Assembly (NCBI GenBank): GCA_944325635.1
Contig: CALVBD010000002.1
Location: forward strand, 124,001-188,000
DNA length: 64,000 nt
Source of the DNA: Candidatus Gastranaerophilales bacterium
GTDB lineage: Bacteria > Cyanobacteriota > Vampirovibrionia > Gastranaerophilales > Gastranaerophilaceae
Direction of reading: 5' to 3'
Made by a program: the position numbers and the translations under genes. The notes beneath the pieces are model-generated. The model worked only from the letters and a program-made list of their open reading frames with translations. It searched no databases and had not been told where the DNA came from. Positions 7,877-15,568 of the stretch are shown in pieces (position 1 is the first letter of the stretch; each line of letters starts with the position of its first letter).

Positions 7877-8266
7877 ATGGGACGCGAACGTGACACTTTT
7901 AATGAAATAAACATTACACCGCTGACGGATATTTTTCTGGTGCTTCTGATTATAATGATGGTAATTGCACCGCTTCTGGATCAGCAGGGATTGAATTTAA
8001 CGGTTCCTGAAAATGTTGCGGAAGAACAGGTGCAAAAAGATACAAAAATTTTGACTGTGGATGTATCTTCTGATAACAGATATTTTATAAATGGCGAAGA
8101 AATTTCAGCTGAGTCTTTGGAAAGTACTTTGAAAGCTCAGGCAAAAGATTTTCCGGACGGCTTAATGATTCAAACTGACGGGAATGCAACTCATGGTGCT
8201 GTTGTTAAGGTGATGGATTCAGCCAGAAATTCTGGTATTACAAGTATTTCTGTTTCGGAAATTTAA
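7877..8266 (+). CDS. exbD: ExbD/TolR family protein, copy 2
   Basis: 129 residues, starting 2 bases after the previous stop, so translation is probably coupled. The membrane helix again carries the channel Asp (residue 18 in NEINITPLTDIFLVLLIIM), followed by a periplasmic domain (ILTVDVSSDNRYFINGEEI and DGNATHGAVVKVMDSAR). Tandem exbD genes behind one exbB occur in several phyla and allow a heterodimeric ExbD inside the channel. This is the last gene of the operon and converges on the gene at 8271. Confidence 0.92.
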   Translation: MGRERDTFNEINITPLTDIFLVLLIIMMVIAPLLDQQGLNLTVPENVAEEQVQKDTKILTVDVSSDNRYFINGEEISAESLESTLKAQAKDFPDGLMIQTDGNATHGAVVKVMDSARNSGITSISVSEI

Positions 8267-8270
8267 AATA

Positions 8271-9935
8271 TTACAAATCCATGCCGTAAGGATTCATTCT
8301 TATAGGGTGACCGGGTTTCCAGTTTTTGTATATATAGTCATAGGCTTTGTCCATATGTTTTTCAAAGATTTTGGCAAGTTTAGTGTTATGTATTTCAAGA
8401 CAACTGCCCCTTAAAAGTCCAAAGATACTTTGCACCTCATTTGCTTCAAGTTGCTTGAAATTATTTTGTTCAAACGGTTTATCAGGATATTGAAAGATGG
8501 ATTCTTTTATTATTTTTTGTATTGCCTGACATGTAAGTGCGGTTTCCTTATCAATTTTTGTTAAATCCATTTTGGATAATTCACGGTTTACGTTTAAGAG
8601 AGCGAGAAAATATGTATTTGCCATCATTGTGCTTCCGCCCGGAATACTATCGACAAATGTCCTTGTGTATTTATCCAGAAGCGGATTTTTGTAATTTTTT
8701 TCTCCGCCATTCGGGTCAAATTTACTGATAAAGTCACTTTCTTGAAGATCTATGCCTCTTTCCTGCGCCCAGTTAACAAATCTTTTTATAAATGCTTTTG
8801 GGGCTACTCTAAAATCATAGACTATTGTTTGTTCTTCTTTAACTTTTTTCCAGGCGTAAGTCATATTTCTGGAGAATGCTTTTCTTGCCCATTCGTTTTC
8901 TGCCCAGAATTTTTTCATTACAGAATTTTCTTCTTTTGTTAATGATAGTGGCGTTTCAAGTTTCGATGTGTCGAATGTTTTTACGTTATGCCTTTTCATA
9001 AAGGCTGACATTGCGGCTTTGATTTTATCGGCACCGAAGATGTACCAGGCTTTCGTAGCAACTCGGCTTAGTATTCTGGCTTTATCAGGATTCTCTTCAT
9101 AAAATTTTCGCTGGCGTTCTGAAAGGCTATAAACAGCTTCCGGATTTTCTTCATAATATCTTATTAACCCTTCTGATATATGTTTTTTGTGTTCCTCAGA
9201 TAATGGCCCGCGTTTTATAAAAACTGGTTCGCCGTCATTTTCCTGAGCTTTTCTATCCAGTGTGGCAAGGCGTTTTTGGGTCATTTCTTTTGTTAAACGT
9301 TCATTGTATTCCGGATCCGAAAGCTTCAATATGTGTCCGTAGGTTCTATCTACTGTCGGAATATTCAGTTTATTCAAGGTGTGGCTTAAGCTTTTTCCAT
9401 CGGAATATTTACGCAAATCGTTCAGAGAAAATCCTTCGCCCCAGTATAACTTTAAAAGCTGAAGCGATAAATCTTCATCTGTATCAAAGTATTCAAGTTT
9501 GCCTTTTTGAAAATCGTCAATGAAACTCCCTTCGTGGGTATTTACTGTGCCTGCAGGAATGACGTCTTTAAATTCAGGAAATTTCTGTTTGGCTTCTTCA
9601 AGAGTGAAGCAGTCTTTCAGGCTTTCGTAGAATTTTTTATGAATACTTATGAGGGTTTCTTTTGTTTTGTTGCCTTGTTCGAGGATAAGTCCTGCCCATT
9701 CACGGATTTGAGGCGGATAGACATCGGATTTTTTCTCGGCGAGTTTGTCGAGGTTTTTAATTGTGCTTGCCAGATCAAGGCTGTAGCCGCCAGTGAATGC
9801 CAGATACTGTGCTGTTGTCGGAAGCCGGCTTTTGGTGTTTTCTATCCTGTTATCAGACGGGTCTGTATTTTTCGGCTGATTATTTTGTGTAAAACGGGGT
9901 TGTATATTTATAAATGAAATCTTGTTTACGTGCAT
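8271..9935 (-). CDS. Large hypothetical protein with NUMOD3-like repeats
   Basis: 554 residues, no signal peptide and no membrane helix. The short N-terminus (MHVNKISFINIQPRFTQ) has an I-x-F pattern also seen at the start of the 24142 protein. The middle (about 240-300) carries two tandem segments, PLSEEHKKHISEGLIRYYEENPE and SLSERQRKFYEENPDKARIL, that resemble NUMOD3-type helical DNA-binding repeats found next to homing endonuclease domains. I see no HNH or GIY-YIG nuclease motif. The C-terminal part is helical and charged. The function is unknown; DNA binding is only a suggestion. The gene appears single and has a ribosome site (GGAAGG) before ATG 9935. Confidence 0.75.
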   Translation of the reverse strand: MHVNKISFINIQPRFTQNNQPKNTDPSDNRIENTKSRLPTTAQYLAFTGGYSLDLASTIKNLDKLAEKKSDVYPPQIREWAGLILEQGNKTKETLISIHKKFYESLKDCFTLEEAKQKFPEFKDVIPAGTVNTHEGSFIDDFQKGKLEYFDTDEDLSLQLLKLYWGEGFSLNDLRKYSDGKSLSHTLNKLNIPTVDRTYGHILKLSDPEYNERLTKEMTQKRLATLDRKAQENDGEPVFIKRGPLSEEHKKHISEGLIRYYEENPEAVYSLSERQRKFYEENPDKARILSRVATKAWYIFGADKIKAAMSAFMKRHNVKTFDTSKLETPLSLTKEENSVMKKFWAENEWARKAFSRNMTYAWKKVKEEQTIVYDFRVAPKAFIKRFVNWAQERGIDLQESDFISKFDPNGGEKNYKNPLLDKYTRTFVDSIPGGSTMMANTYFLALLNVNRELSKMDLTKIDKETALTCQAIQKIIKESIFQYPDKPFEQNNFKQLEANEVQSIFGLLRGSCLEIHNTKLAKIFEKHMDKAYDYIYKNWKPGHPIRMNPYGMDL

Positions 9936-9984
9936 ACGAAAATTCCTTCCGATTATACAAAACAGATGAAGAAAAAAAGTTGCT

Positions 9985-10015
9985 AAAAAGCTCCCGATTT
10001 TTCGGGAGCTTTTTA
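9985..10015 (-). terminator. Terminator after lpxD-lpxC-fabZ
   Basis: AGCTCCCGA and TCGGGAGCT pair perfectly around TTTT, with A and T runs on both sides. It lies just past the fabZ stop. Confidence 0.88.
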
Positions 10016-10031
10016 GATAATGTTACGTTTT

Positions 10032-10481
10032 TTATTTAAGGGCGAAAGTCATATCAGCTTCAACGCAGAGTTTGCCGTCAACTAAACCTCTACCGTGTGC
10101 TTTACAGACAGGGCCTTTTACTTTTGTCAGTTCAATTTCCATATCAAATCTGTCGCCAGGTCTTACGATATTTTTAAATCTTACACCGTCAACGCCTGCA
10201 TATAATGTTAATTTACCTTTGAATTCCGGCATTGTCATTAACACAGGAGCGGAACACTGTGCCATAGCTTCCAATTGAAGCACTCCTGGCATAATCGGGT
10301 TCCCCGGAAAATGCCCCTGAAAGAATTGTTCGTTCATTGTAAGATTTTTGTATCCTTTTGCGTATTTCCCCGGAACACATTCCGTAATTCTATCAACAAG
10401 AAGAAACGGAAAACGGTGTGGAATCATTTCCATAATCTCTGTGGTATCAAACTTTAGAATTTCTTGTTCTTCACTCATCAT
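10032..10481 (-). CDS. fabZ: 3-hydroxyacyl-ACP dehydratase FabZ
   Basis: 149 residues, the usual FabZ length. The hot-dog fold carries the catalytic His in PHRFPFLLVDRI (His about 22) and the catalytic Glu in GNPIMPGVLQLEAMAQ (about 72). FabZ removes water from 3-hydroxyacyl-ACP in fatty acid elongation, and competes with lipid A synthesis for hydroxyacyl-ACP. It follows lpxC by a few bases on the same strand, the common lpxD-lpxC-fabZ arrangement. Either of the two first ATG codons could be the start. Confidence 0.96.
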   Translation of the reverse strand: MMSEEQEILKFDTTEIMEMIPHRFPFLLVDRITECVPGKYAKGYKNLTMNEQFFQGHFPGNPIMPGVLQLEAMAQCSAPVLMTMPEFKGKLTLYAGVDGVRFKNIVRPGDRFDMEIELTKVKGPVCKAHGRGLVDGKLCVEADMTFALK

Positions 10482-10488
10482 TCTCTCC

Positions 10489-11304
10489 TTATATTTTTAT
10501 TAACTTATCTTTCAATATTTTTGCAGTCTTAATATGAACAGCATGTCCGGCTTCTTTTGCAAGAATCTGGCATTTTAAATTCAGCGGGTTAACGCCTGTC
10601 AGGTACAAATCTCCGATTAAATCAAGCATTTTATGTTTTATCGGTTCATATTCGCTTCTGAGTTCTGTTGTGTAGCCTTCATCTTTTAAACCGACTGTAT
10701 TTTCGTATGTAACACCTTGCGCAAATCCGAACATCTGGAATTTTTTCAGGTCTTTGTAGAAACCGAAAGTTCTTGCCTCAATTATTTCCTCCTGATTTTT
10801 CGGGTTGTAATTCACAAACCTGCGAGTTAAATCAGGGTGATTGTAATTCACGGCATAAGAGATGAATAATTCATCATCCGGCAGAATTACAAGGCTTGTT
10901 TTCCCGTTTAGGTAATAAACCGGTTCTGATACAGTGTATTGTTGAGGTTTATAAAACAAAGGCTTATCAATCCCAGCGGATTTGAAAAGTTCTACCCAGC
11001 TTTTTGAACTTCCGTCGAGCGCAGGAACTTCGCCTTCATCCATACAGATATCGAGTGAATCTATTCCGCAGAAGGCAAGAGCCGCTGTCAGGTGTTCGGT
11101 CAGCATCGCCTGCGCTTTTTTATTTCCCAGAACCACACAGTGTTCGGTTGATACAACGTTGTCCACAGTTGCTTCAAAGGGCTCATGTCCTTTTACAAAG
11201 TATCTGATTTTACCGCTGTCTGACGGGAAGAATTTTACCGTGCAGGGTTTGTTTTTCATCAACCCGTTGCCCGTAATTTCTGTTTCTTTCTTTAGTGTTA
11301 CCAT
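10489..11304 (-). CDS. lpxC: UDP-3-O-acyl-N-acetylglucosamine deacetylase LpxC
   Basis: 271 residues. LpxC is the zinc deacetylase that commits the cell to lipid A synthesis. The zinc and catalytic motifs are present: LTEHLTAAL (His 71), IKHKMLDLIGDLYLTG near residue 225 (His and Asp ligands) and GHAVHIKTAKIL near 253. ARTFGFYKDLKKFQMFGFAQG is the family block at the passage lining the active site. It starts 5 bases after lpxD ends. This is direct evidence for an LPS-type outer membrane. Confidence 0.96.
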   Translation of the reverse strand: MVTLKKETEITGNGLMKNKPCTVKFFPSDSGKIRYFVKGHEPFEATVDNVVSTEHCVVLGNKKAQAMLTEHLTAALAFCGIDSLDICMDEGEVPALDGSSKSWVELFKSAGIDKPLFYKPQQYTVSEPVYYLNGKTSLVILPDDELFISYAVNYNHPDLTRRFVNYNPKNQEEIIEARTFGFYKDLKKFQMFGFAQGVTYENTVGLKDEGYTTELRSEYEPIKHKMLDLIGDLYLTGVNPLNLKCQILAKEAGHAVHIKTAKILKDKLIKI

Positions 11305-11309
11305 TAATT

Positions 11310-12404
11310 TTAATCTTCCTTATGAGCTTCTTCAAATGCGTTAAGCATCGGTTCGTATTTTCTGAATTTTGCAAAGATTTCCTGTGCATCTTTCATTGTT
11401 TTCAGCTGTTTGATGAATTCTTTTCTCGGAACAGCCGGAATACCGACAACGATAGATTTTTCAGGGAAGGATTTTGTAACCCCTGCTTTTGCTGTGATAA
11501 TTGTGTCAGAGCCGATGTTGATATGGTCTGCAAGACCTGCCTGACCTGCAATAACTACTCTGTCGCCGATGACGCAGCTTCCAGCAATCCCGACTTGAGA
11601 TACAATTAAGCAGCCTTTGCCTATTTTACAGTTGTGACCAATCATAACAAGGTCATCAATTTTTGTATTGTCGCCAATTGTAGTGTTTTCAATTGTGCCG
11701 CGGTCGATTGTTGTGTTTGCGCCAATTTCGACGTTGTTTCCGATTTCGACGGCTCCGATTGAAGGAATTTTGAAAATAACCTGTTTAATATTTTCTTCTT
11801 TAATAGCGCCTTCTTTTCTTGCCTGTTCGATGTTGTCAGGATTTTCTGTTACAAAGCTGAAGCCGTCGGCACCTAGTGATACGCCGTGGTGAAGGATTAC
11901 ATCATCACCGATTTTAACTCTGTCGCCGATATTAACGCCCGGGTGGAAGAAACAGTTTTTACCGATTTTAACCCCGCCGCCGATATAGGAATTTGCGAGA
12001 ATTTTTGTATTGTCACCGATTACTGCATCGTGGGAGATTACAACATTCGGTCCGATTTGAACATTTTCACCCAATTTAGCTGTTTCATGAACGGTTGCTG
12101 TCGGGTGAACACCTTTATTTACAACAGGCGGTACGTAGAAGAGGTTTAACAATTTCATCATTGCCAGACGCGGTCTTTCGACTTCAATGGTTGTAAATCC
12201 GTCGATTTGTACACCTAGTGGTACAAGAGCTGCCTTTGCTTTTGACTTGGCAAGGTTTGCAATTTCGTCTTCCCCTAATGCAAGAGCCAAAGTGTTTTCA
12301 TCAGCAAGAAGCGGGGGTGCAATATGTTCAATTTTTGCATCCTGCGCCTTTGTCAGCATACCGCCGACGATTTGCGAAATTTCTTCTACTGTAAATGTTT
12401 TCAT
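11310..12404 (-). CDS. lpxD: UDP-3-O-acylglucosamine N-acyltransferase LpxD
   Basis: 364 residues from ATG 12404, which follows an AGGAG ribosome site. The frame runs 16 codons further upstream, but that part is flanking repeat sequence. An N-terminal uridine-binding domain is followed by a left-handed beta helix of hexapeptide repeats (for example IGPNVVISHDAVIGDNTKIL), the catalytic-His region HHGVSLGADGFSFV and a C-terminal helix. LpxD adds the second hydroxyacyl chain in lipid A assembly. It is the first gene of lpxD-lpxC-fabZ and lies directly downstream of the IVS-like element. Confidence 0.95.
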   Translation of the reverse strand: MKTFTVEEISQIVGGMLTKAQDAKIEHIAPPLLADENTLALALGEDEIANLAKSKAKAALVPLGVQIDGFTTIEVERPRLAMMKLLNLFYVPPVVNKGVHPTATVHETAKLGENVQIGPNVVISHDAVIGDNTKILANSYIGGGVKIGKNCFFHPGVNIGDRVKIGDDVILHHGVSLGADGFSFVTENPDNIEQARKEGAIKEENIKQVIFKIPSIGAVEIGNNVEIGANTTIDRGTIENTTIGDNTKIDDLVMIGHNCKIGKGCLIVSQVGIAGSCVIGDRVVIAGQAGLADHINIGSDTIITAKAGVTKSFPEKSIVVGIPAVPRKEFIKQLKTMKDAQEIFAKFRKYEPMLNAFEEAHKED

Positions 12405-12422
12405 ATATATTTCTCCTTGTAT

Positions 12423-12892
12423 TTGGTGAATAGTGAGTGGTGAGTAGTTCAATATAAATTGTTACTACTTATGTTCACAATCAGTTTTATTGTTTAAATA
12501 TTTAACTAAACCCAATATAAGTTTTTTTACGGTTTCTACTTGTTTAATTAAATCTTCGTTTTCTTCATACATCTTAAGATTTTTTGCTATTATTAGTTGT
12601 GTTTCTAATTCTGCTGCCGAGCCGATAGCAATACTCAAAAAATTTAATGTCTCTTTGTCGGAGAATCTTGCGCATCCCTCTGCAATATTGGAAGGAATTG
12701 ACACTGCACTTCGTCTCATCTGATTAACAATGCCATACAGCTCCTCTTTTGGAAATTGACTTGTTATGTTATAAATATTTGTTACAAGTTCTATAGATTT
12801 GTTCCAAACTTCTAAATCTTGGTGTTTCATTAATTTATATAAAACCTTTCATAAAAATTATGTTGAACCATTCACTACTTACTATTCACCAT
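12423..12892. mobile_element. IVS-like element: inverted repeats around a four-helix-bundle gene
   Basis: Arms at 12423-12452 and 12863-12892 are inverted copies, 25 of 30 positions identical, built from TTCAC-type units (TTGAAC at the inner end, ACTATTCACCA at the outer end). Between them lies one gene for a 23S intervening-sequence-type protein. The right arm covers the last codons and the stop of rfaE2. Transposase is absent. The layout is like the 23S rRNA intervening sequences, but here it sits between rfaE2 and lpxD. A related pair of arms without the gene lies at 16750-16918. Confidence 0.6.
12465..12830 (-). CDS. Four-helix-bundle protein (23S rRNA intervening sequence type, S23/bIVP)
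   Basis: 121 residues, the normal length of this family. It matches well: the start KHQDLEVWNKSIELVTNIY, the central block QMRRSAVSIPSNIAEGCAR, and FLSIAIGSAAELETQLIIA before the last helix. These proteins fold as four helices and assemble into pentamers with a basic channel; the Avd protein of diversity-generating retroelements is a relative. No reverse transcriptase or template repeat is nearby, so a DGR role is unlikely. The natural function of the family is not settled. It lies inside inverted repeats. Confidence 0.9.
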   Translation of the reverse strand: MKHQDLEVWNKSIELVTNIYNITSQFPKEELYGIVNQMRRSAVSIPSNIAEGCARFSDKETLNFLSIAIGSAAELETQLIIAKNLKMYEENEDLIKQVETVKKLILGLVKYLNNKTDCEHK

Positions 12893-13346
12893 TCACTTTA
12901 TTAATAATACCGGTAGTTGATTTTCCCTGAACGAATTGGATAAACTCGACTCTCGTGCCGTTTTTCTTCATAATATCGGCTTCCGGGAGTGTATCCATAT
13001 TGTAGTCTGCGCCTTTTGTGTAGACATCGGGTTTTATTTCATCCAGAAGATTACGCGGGCTGTCCTCGTCAAACAAAACAACATAATCCACACATCTTAA
13101 CGCACTTAAAATTTCTGCGCGATCGTTTTCATTGTTGATGGGACGGGTCGGGCCTTTTATTGAGCGGACGGATTTGTCGGAATTTAAAAGTACAATACAA
13201 TAATCCGCAAAGGATTTCGTTTTTTCAAGATATCTTACGTGTCCGACATGCAGAATATCAAAACAGCCGTTTGTGCAGACAACGGTTTTTCCTTCTCTGT
13301 GGATTTTGTCGACTAAATCTTTTACCTCATCTCTTTTGATTAACAT
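12882..13346 (-). CDS. rfaE2: D-glycero-beta-D-manno-heptose 1-phosphate adenylyltransferase-type protein
   Basis: 154 residues, the stand-alone cytidylyltransferase-fold domain of HldE/RfaE. The nucleotide-binding motif is NGCFDILHVGHVRYL (about 26-40) with its HxGH signature, followed by LNSDKSVRSIKGPTRPIN and QGKSTTGIINKV. The enzyme adenylylates heptose 1-phosphate to make ADP-heptose for the LPS core. The last codons and the TAG stop lie inside the inverted-repeat arm of the adjoining element, so the final residues (VNGE) are probably repeat-derived. The kinase half (HldE N-domain) is not in the window. Confidence 0.92.
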   Translation of the reverse strand: MLIKRDEVKDLVDKIHREGKTVVCTNGCFDILHVGHVRYLEKTKSFADYCIVLLNSDKSVRSIKGPTRPINNENDRAEILSALRCVDYVVLFDEDSPRNLLDEIKPDVYTKGADYNMDTLPEADIMKKNGTRVEFIQFVQGKSTTGIINKVNGE

Positions 13347-13436
13347 ATCCTTAACCCTTTATTTTCGGTGTCGTTTTATCCTGCGAAGCCTGAAAAGTAT
13401 AAGCTTATTTTACCAGAAACTTATTATAAAATCAAT

Positions 13437-13467
13437 AAAAAAAGCCCTTTATAAAAGGGCTTTTTCC
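13437..13467 (-). terminator. Terminator hairpin after the small gene at 13472
   Basis: AAAGCCCTTT, loop, AAAGGGCTTTTT: perfect arms with T runs in both directions, between the rfaE2 start and the stop of the small gene. Confidence 0.8.
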
Positions 13468-13471
13468 TTTT

Positions 13472-13663
13472 TTATATAATTTTATTTAATTTTTCTCCGA
13501 TAACATCCCCGAGCTTGTATGTTGTTCCGTCTGATAGAATTTCATTATATTTTTTGTACTCCTTTATAGCGACACTAAGCCTTTCTTTCATTATGTCTTT
13601 CATAATGTCGTCATATCTCGTCTGGATGCGATAGGGGTTATTTTTTACAATTTTTAAACTCAT
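13472..13663 (-). CDS. Small hypothetical protein
   Basis: 63 residues from ATG 13663, which has GAAGG a few bases upstream; an in-frame ATG at 13678 lacks a ribosome site. The product is basic and helical (IMKDIMKERLSVAIKEYKKYNEI), with no signal peptide or recognised domain. It has its own terminator. It is the last of three small genes in a row on this strand (13933, 13737, 13472), which may form one transcript. Function unknown. Confidence 0.55.
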   Translation of the reverse strand: MSLKIVKNNPYRIQTRYDDIMKDIMKERLSVAIKEYKKYNEILSDGTTYKLGDVIGEKLNKII

Positions 13664-13736
13664 AATGCCTTCTTTCATTTACAAGAAGTCATCTAAAAAT
13701 AAAAATTGCTGTAAAAAGGGTAAATGTATATTTTTG

Positions 13737-13886
13737 TTAAGCTATCTGGAATGTTTGTTCTAACATTTCAATTGTTGTTCTCGGAATTTCGAAATCTTCC
13801 GGTTTTACTTTAACTCCGTTAAGTTCTGCAGTTTCTTTTTTTATATCTTTTTCCAGTACAGAAACCTTTGATTTTTTGTCTTTCAT
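13737..13886 (-). CDS. Very small hypothetical protein
   Basis: 49 residues, reading MKDKKSKVSVLEKDIKKE at the start and TIEMLEQTFQIA at the end. An AAAGGA ribosome site lies 7-8 bases before ATG 13886, which supports a real gene. The sequence is charged, without a membrane segment. It lies between two other small genes on the same strand. No family is recognised. Confidence 0.5.
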   Translation of the reverse strand: MKDKKSKVSVLEKDIKKETAELNGVKVKPEDFEIPRTTIEMLEQTFQIA

Positions 13887-13932
13887 AATTAAGTCCTTTT
13901 CTTTTAAGTCCGGTGGGGTAAATTTTCCGGTA

Positions 13933-14157
13933 TTAACCTTTTTTTATAAATGAATCAAATTGTGTATTTAAAGTTTCCTGAATTTGATTTTTTGCGTTAT
14001 AAAATGGTGTTCCGGGGTGAAGCATATTTATAAGATCTTGTTCTCTTCTATCTGTCAGGGGTAACTCCCGCGGGAGTCCGTTTTTTGTCTTTTCCGTAAT
14101 TTTGGAGACAACTTTACCGGCAGTGACAGAACTGCCTATCGGGGGTATTCTTGTCAT
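13933..14157 (-). CDS. Small hypothetical protein
   Basis: 74 residues with a GAGGAGAAAG ribosome site before ATG 14157. It starts MTRIPPIGSSVTAGKVVSKI and has a charged middle (LPLTDRREQDLINMLHPGTPF). There is no signal peptide, membrane segment or domain I recognise. It is the first of three small genes in a row, and the asd terminator lies just upstream of its own promoter region. Confidence 0.55.
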   Translation of the reverse strand: MTRIPPIGSSVTAGKVVSKITEKTKNGLPRELPLTDRREQDLINMLHPGTPFYNAKNQIQETLNTQFDSFIKKG

Positions 14158-14202
14158 AACTTTCTCCTCAATCTGATATATTCAGTATATGTATTATACA
14201 TT

Positions 14203-14240
14203 AAAAATGCCATTTGGCTATAACCCGAATGGCTATTTTT
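14203..14240 (-). terminator. Terminator after asd
   Basis: On the minus strand GCCATTCGG and CCAAATGGC pair and are followed by a T run. It lies within 10-45 bases of the asd stop. Confidence 0.75.
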
Positions 14241-14247
14241 ACTTTTT

Positions 14248-15264
14248 TTAATATAAATTCATTTCAATAACTTTTTTGCAGAGTCTGACTGTATTTAGGG
14301 CTGCTCCTATTCTTAAATTATCTGCAACACACCACAAAGTGATGCCGTTTTTGAATGCAAGATTTTTTCTTATTCTGCCTACAAAAACAGGATCTACTCC
14401 CGACGCGTCGCGCGTTGTCGGATATTCATAATTTTCAGGATTATCTATTACTTTTATCCCGAAAGAATTTTTTAATATGTCTCTCACCTCATCCGGTGTA
14501 ATTTCTTCTTCAAATTCAATATCGACGGCTTCCGAGTGTCCGTTGTAGACAGGAACTCTTGCGGCTGTGCAGGATATCGGCAAATCCTCCGGCAGGTGAA
14601 GAATTTTTTTAGTTTCCTTTACAACCTTCATTTCTTCTTTGGTGTAACCGTTTTCGCAAAATACGTCAATTTGCGGGATTACGTTGAAGGAAATCGGTTT
14701 TTTGAAACATTTGTTTTCAAAATCTTTACCTTCGAGGGTCGCTTTAGTGTTTTCGGTGAGTTCGTTAATCGCAGCAAGCCCCGCGCCTGAAACCGCCTGA
14801 TAGGTAGATACTATTAATCTTTTTATTTTTGCTTTTTCATGCAAAGGTTTGAGGACAAGCATTAACTGGGAAGTTGAGCAATTCGGGTTTGCTATGATGC
14901 CTTTATGTTTTCTCAAATCTTCGTCGTTAACGTAAGCGATTACAAGCGGAACGTCAGGCTCCATTCTGAAAGCGCTTGAGTTATCAATGAGAACGCCGCC
15001 GCGTTTCACAATTTCCGGTGCAAATTTTTGGGAGGTTGAGCCGCCTGCCGAGGCAAGAACAATATTTACATTGTCAAAACTTTCAGGTTTTGCTTCTTCA
15101 ACTGTATATTCTTTGCCTTGAAATTCAATTTTACTTCCGGCAGATTTTGCACTCGAAAGGAATTTTATTTCGTTGAAATCAATGTTTAATTCATCAACGA
15201 TTTTTGTAATTTCTCTCCCTACGACCCCTGTTGCACCTAAAATTGCTATGTTTGGTTTTCTCAT
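14248..15264 (-). CDS. asd: Aspartate-semialdehyde dehydrogenase
   Basis: 338 residues. The NADP-binding start is IAILGATGVVGREITKIV (about 6-23), the catalytic Cys lies in IIANPNCSTSQLML (about 128-141), and STYQAVSGAGLAAINEL is the family block after it. The enzyme reduces aspartyl phosphate to aspartate semialdehyde, the branch point to lysine/diaminopimelate, threonine and methionine. dapB, the second enzyme after the branch, lies upstream on the same strand, separated by a repeat-containing 304-base gap. A GAGG ribosome site lies before ATG 15264. Confidence 0.96.
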   Translation of the reverse strand: MRKPNIAILGATGVVGREITKIVDELNIDFNEIKFLSSAKSAGSKIEFQGKEYTVEEAKPESFDNVNIVLASAGGSTSQKFAPEIVKRGGVLIDNSSAFRMEPDVPLVIAYVNDEDLRKHKGIIANPNCSTSQLMLVLKPLHEKAKIKRLIVSTYQAVSGAGLAAINELTENTKATLEGKDFENKCFKKPISFNVIPQIDVFCENGYTKEEMKVVKETKKILHLPEDLPISCTAARVPVYNGHSEAVDIEFEEEITPDEVRDILKNSFGIKVIDNPENYEYPTTRDASGVDPVFVGRIRKNLAFKNGITLWCVADNLRIGAALNTVRLCKKVIEMNLY

Positions 15265-15568
15265 TATCTCTCCTCAATTATTTTGTGTTCTTTTATTATA
15301 CCAGTAAAAAATTTTTTGGGAGATAATTTTGTAAAGAATATTAACTATCATCTGTTTTTGGGGAAAAGTTACTAAGGTAAAATTTCAAGCCATTCTGAAG
15401 GCTTTTGCCCGAAAGGATTCAGCTTTTGGGAAATTATTAAATTGAGAATATTATGAGTATTTTCAAAGGCTGGATTGCTTCGGCTAAAGCCTCGCAATGA
15501 CGTCACAGCTCCTCGCCCCTTGGTGGATACAAAGGGAATGTCGGTCGCGTATGCCCGACCAAAAAGAC
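15265..15568. repeat. Intergenic gap with a dispersed GATTGCTTCG/CAATGACG repeat
   Basis: No gene is seen. A repeat at 15465-15502 reads GGCTGGATTGCTTCGG, then CTCGCAATGACG. Related copies lie in reverse at 62039-62074 and, shortened, inside priA at 17577-17607. The rest of the gap is AT-rich without clear signals. Confidence 0.75.

Noticed and set aside
12465-12830. Diversity-generating retroelement with an Avd-like protein
   Set aside because: No reverse transcriptase, template repeat or variable target gene is nearby, so the four-helix-bundle gene is read as an IVS-type protein.
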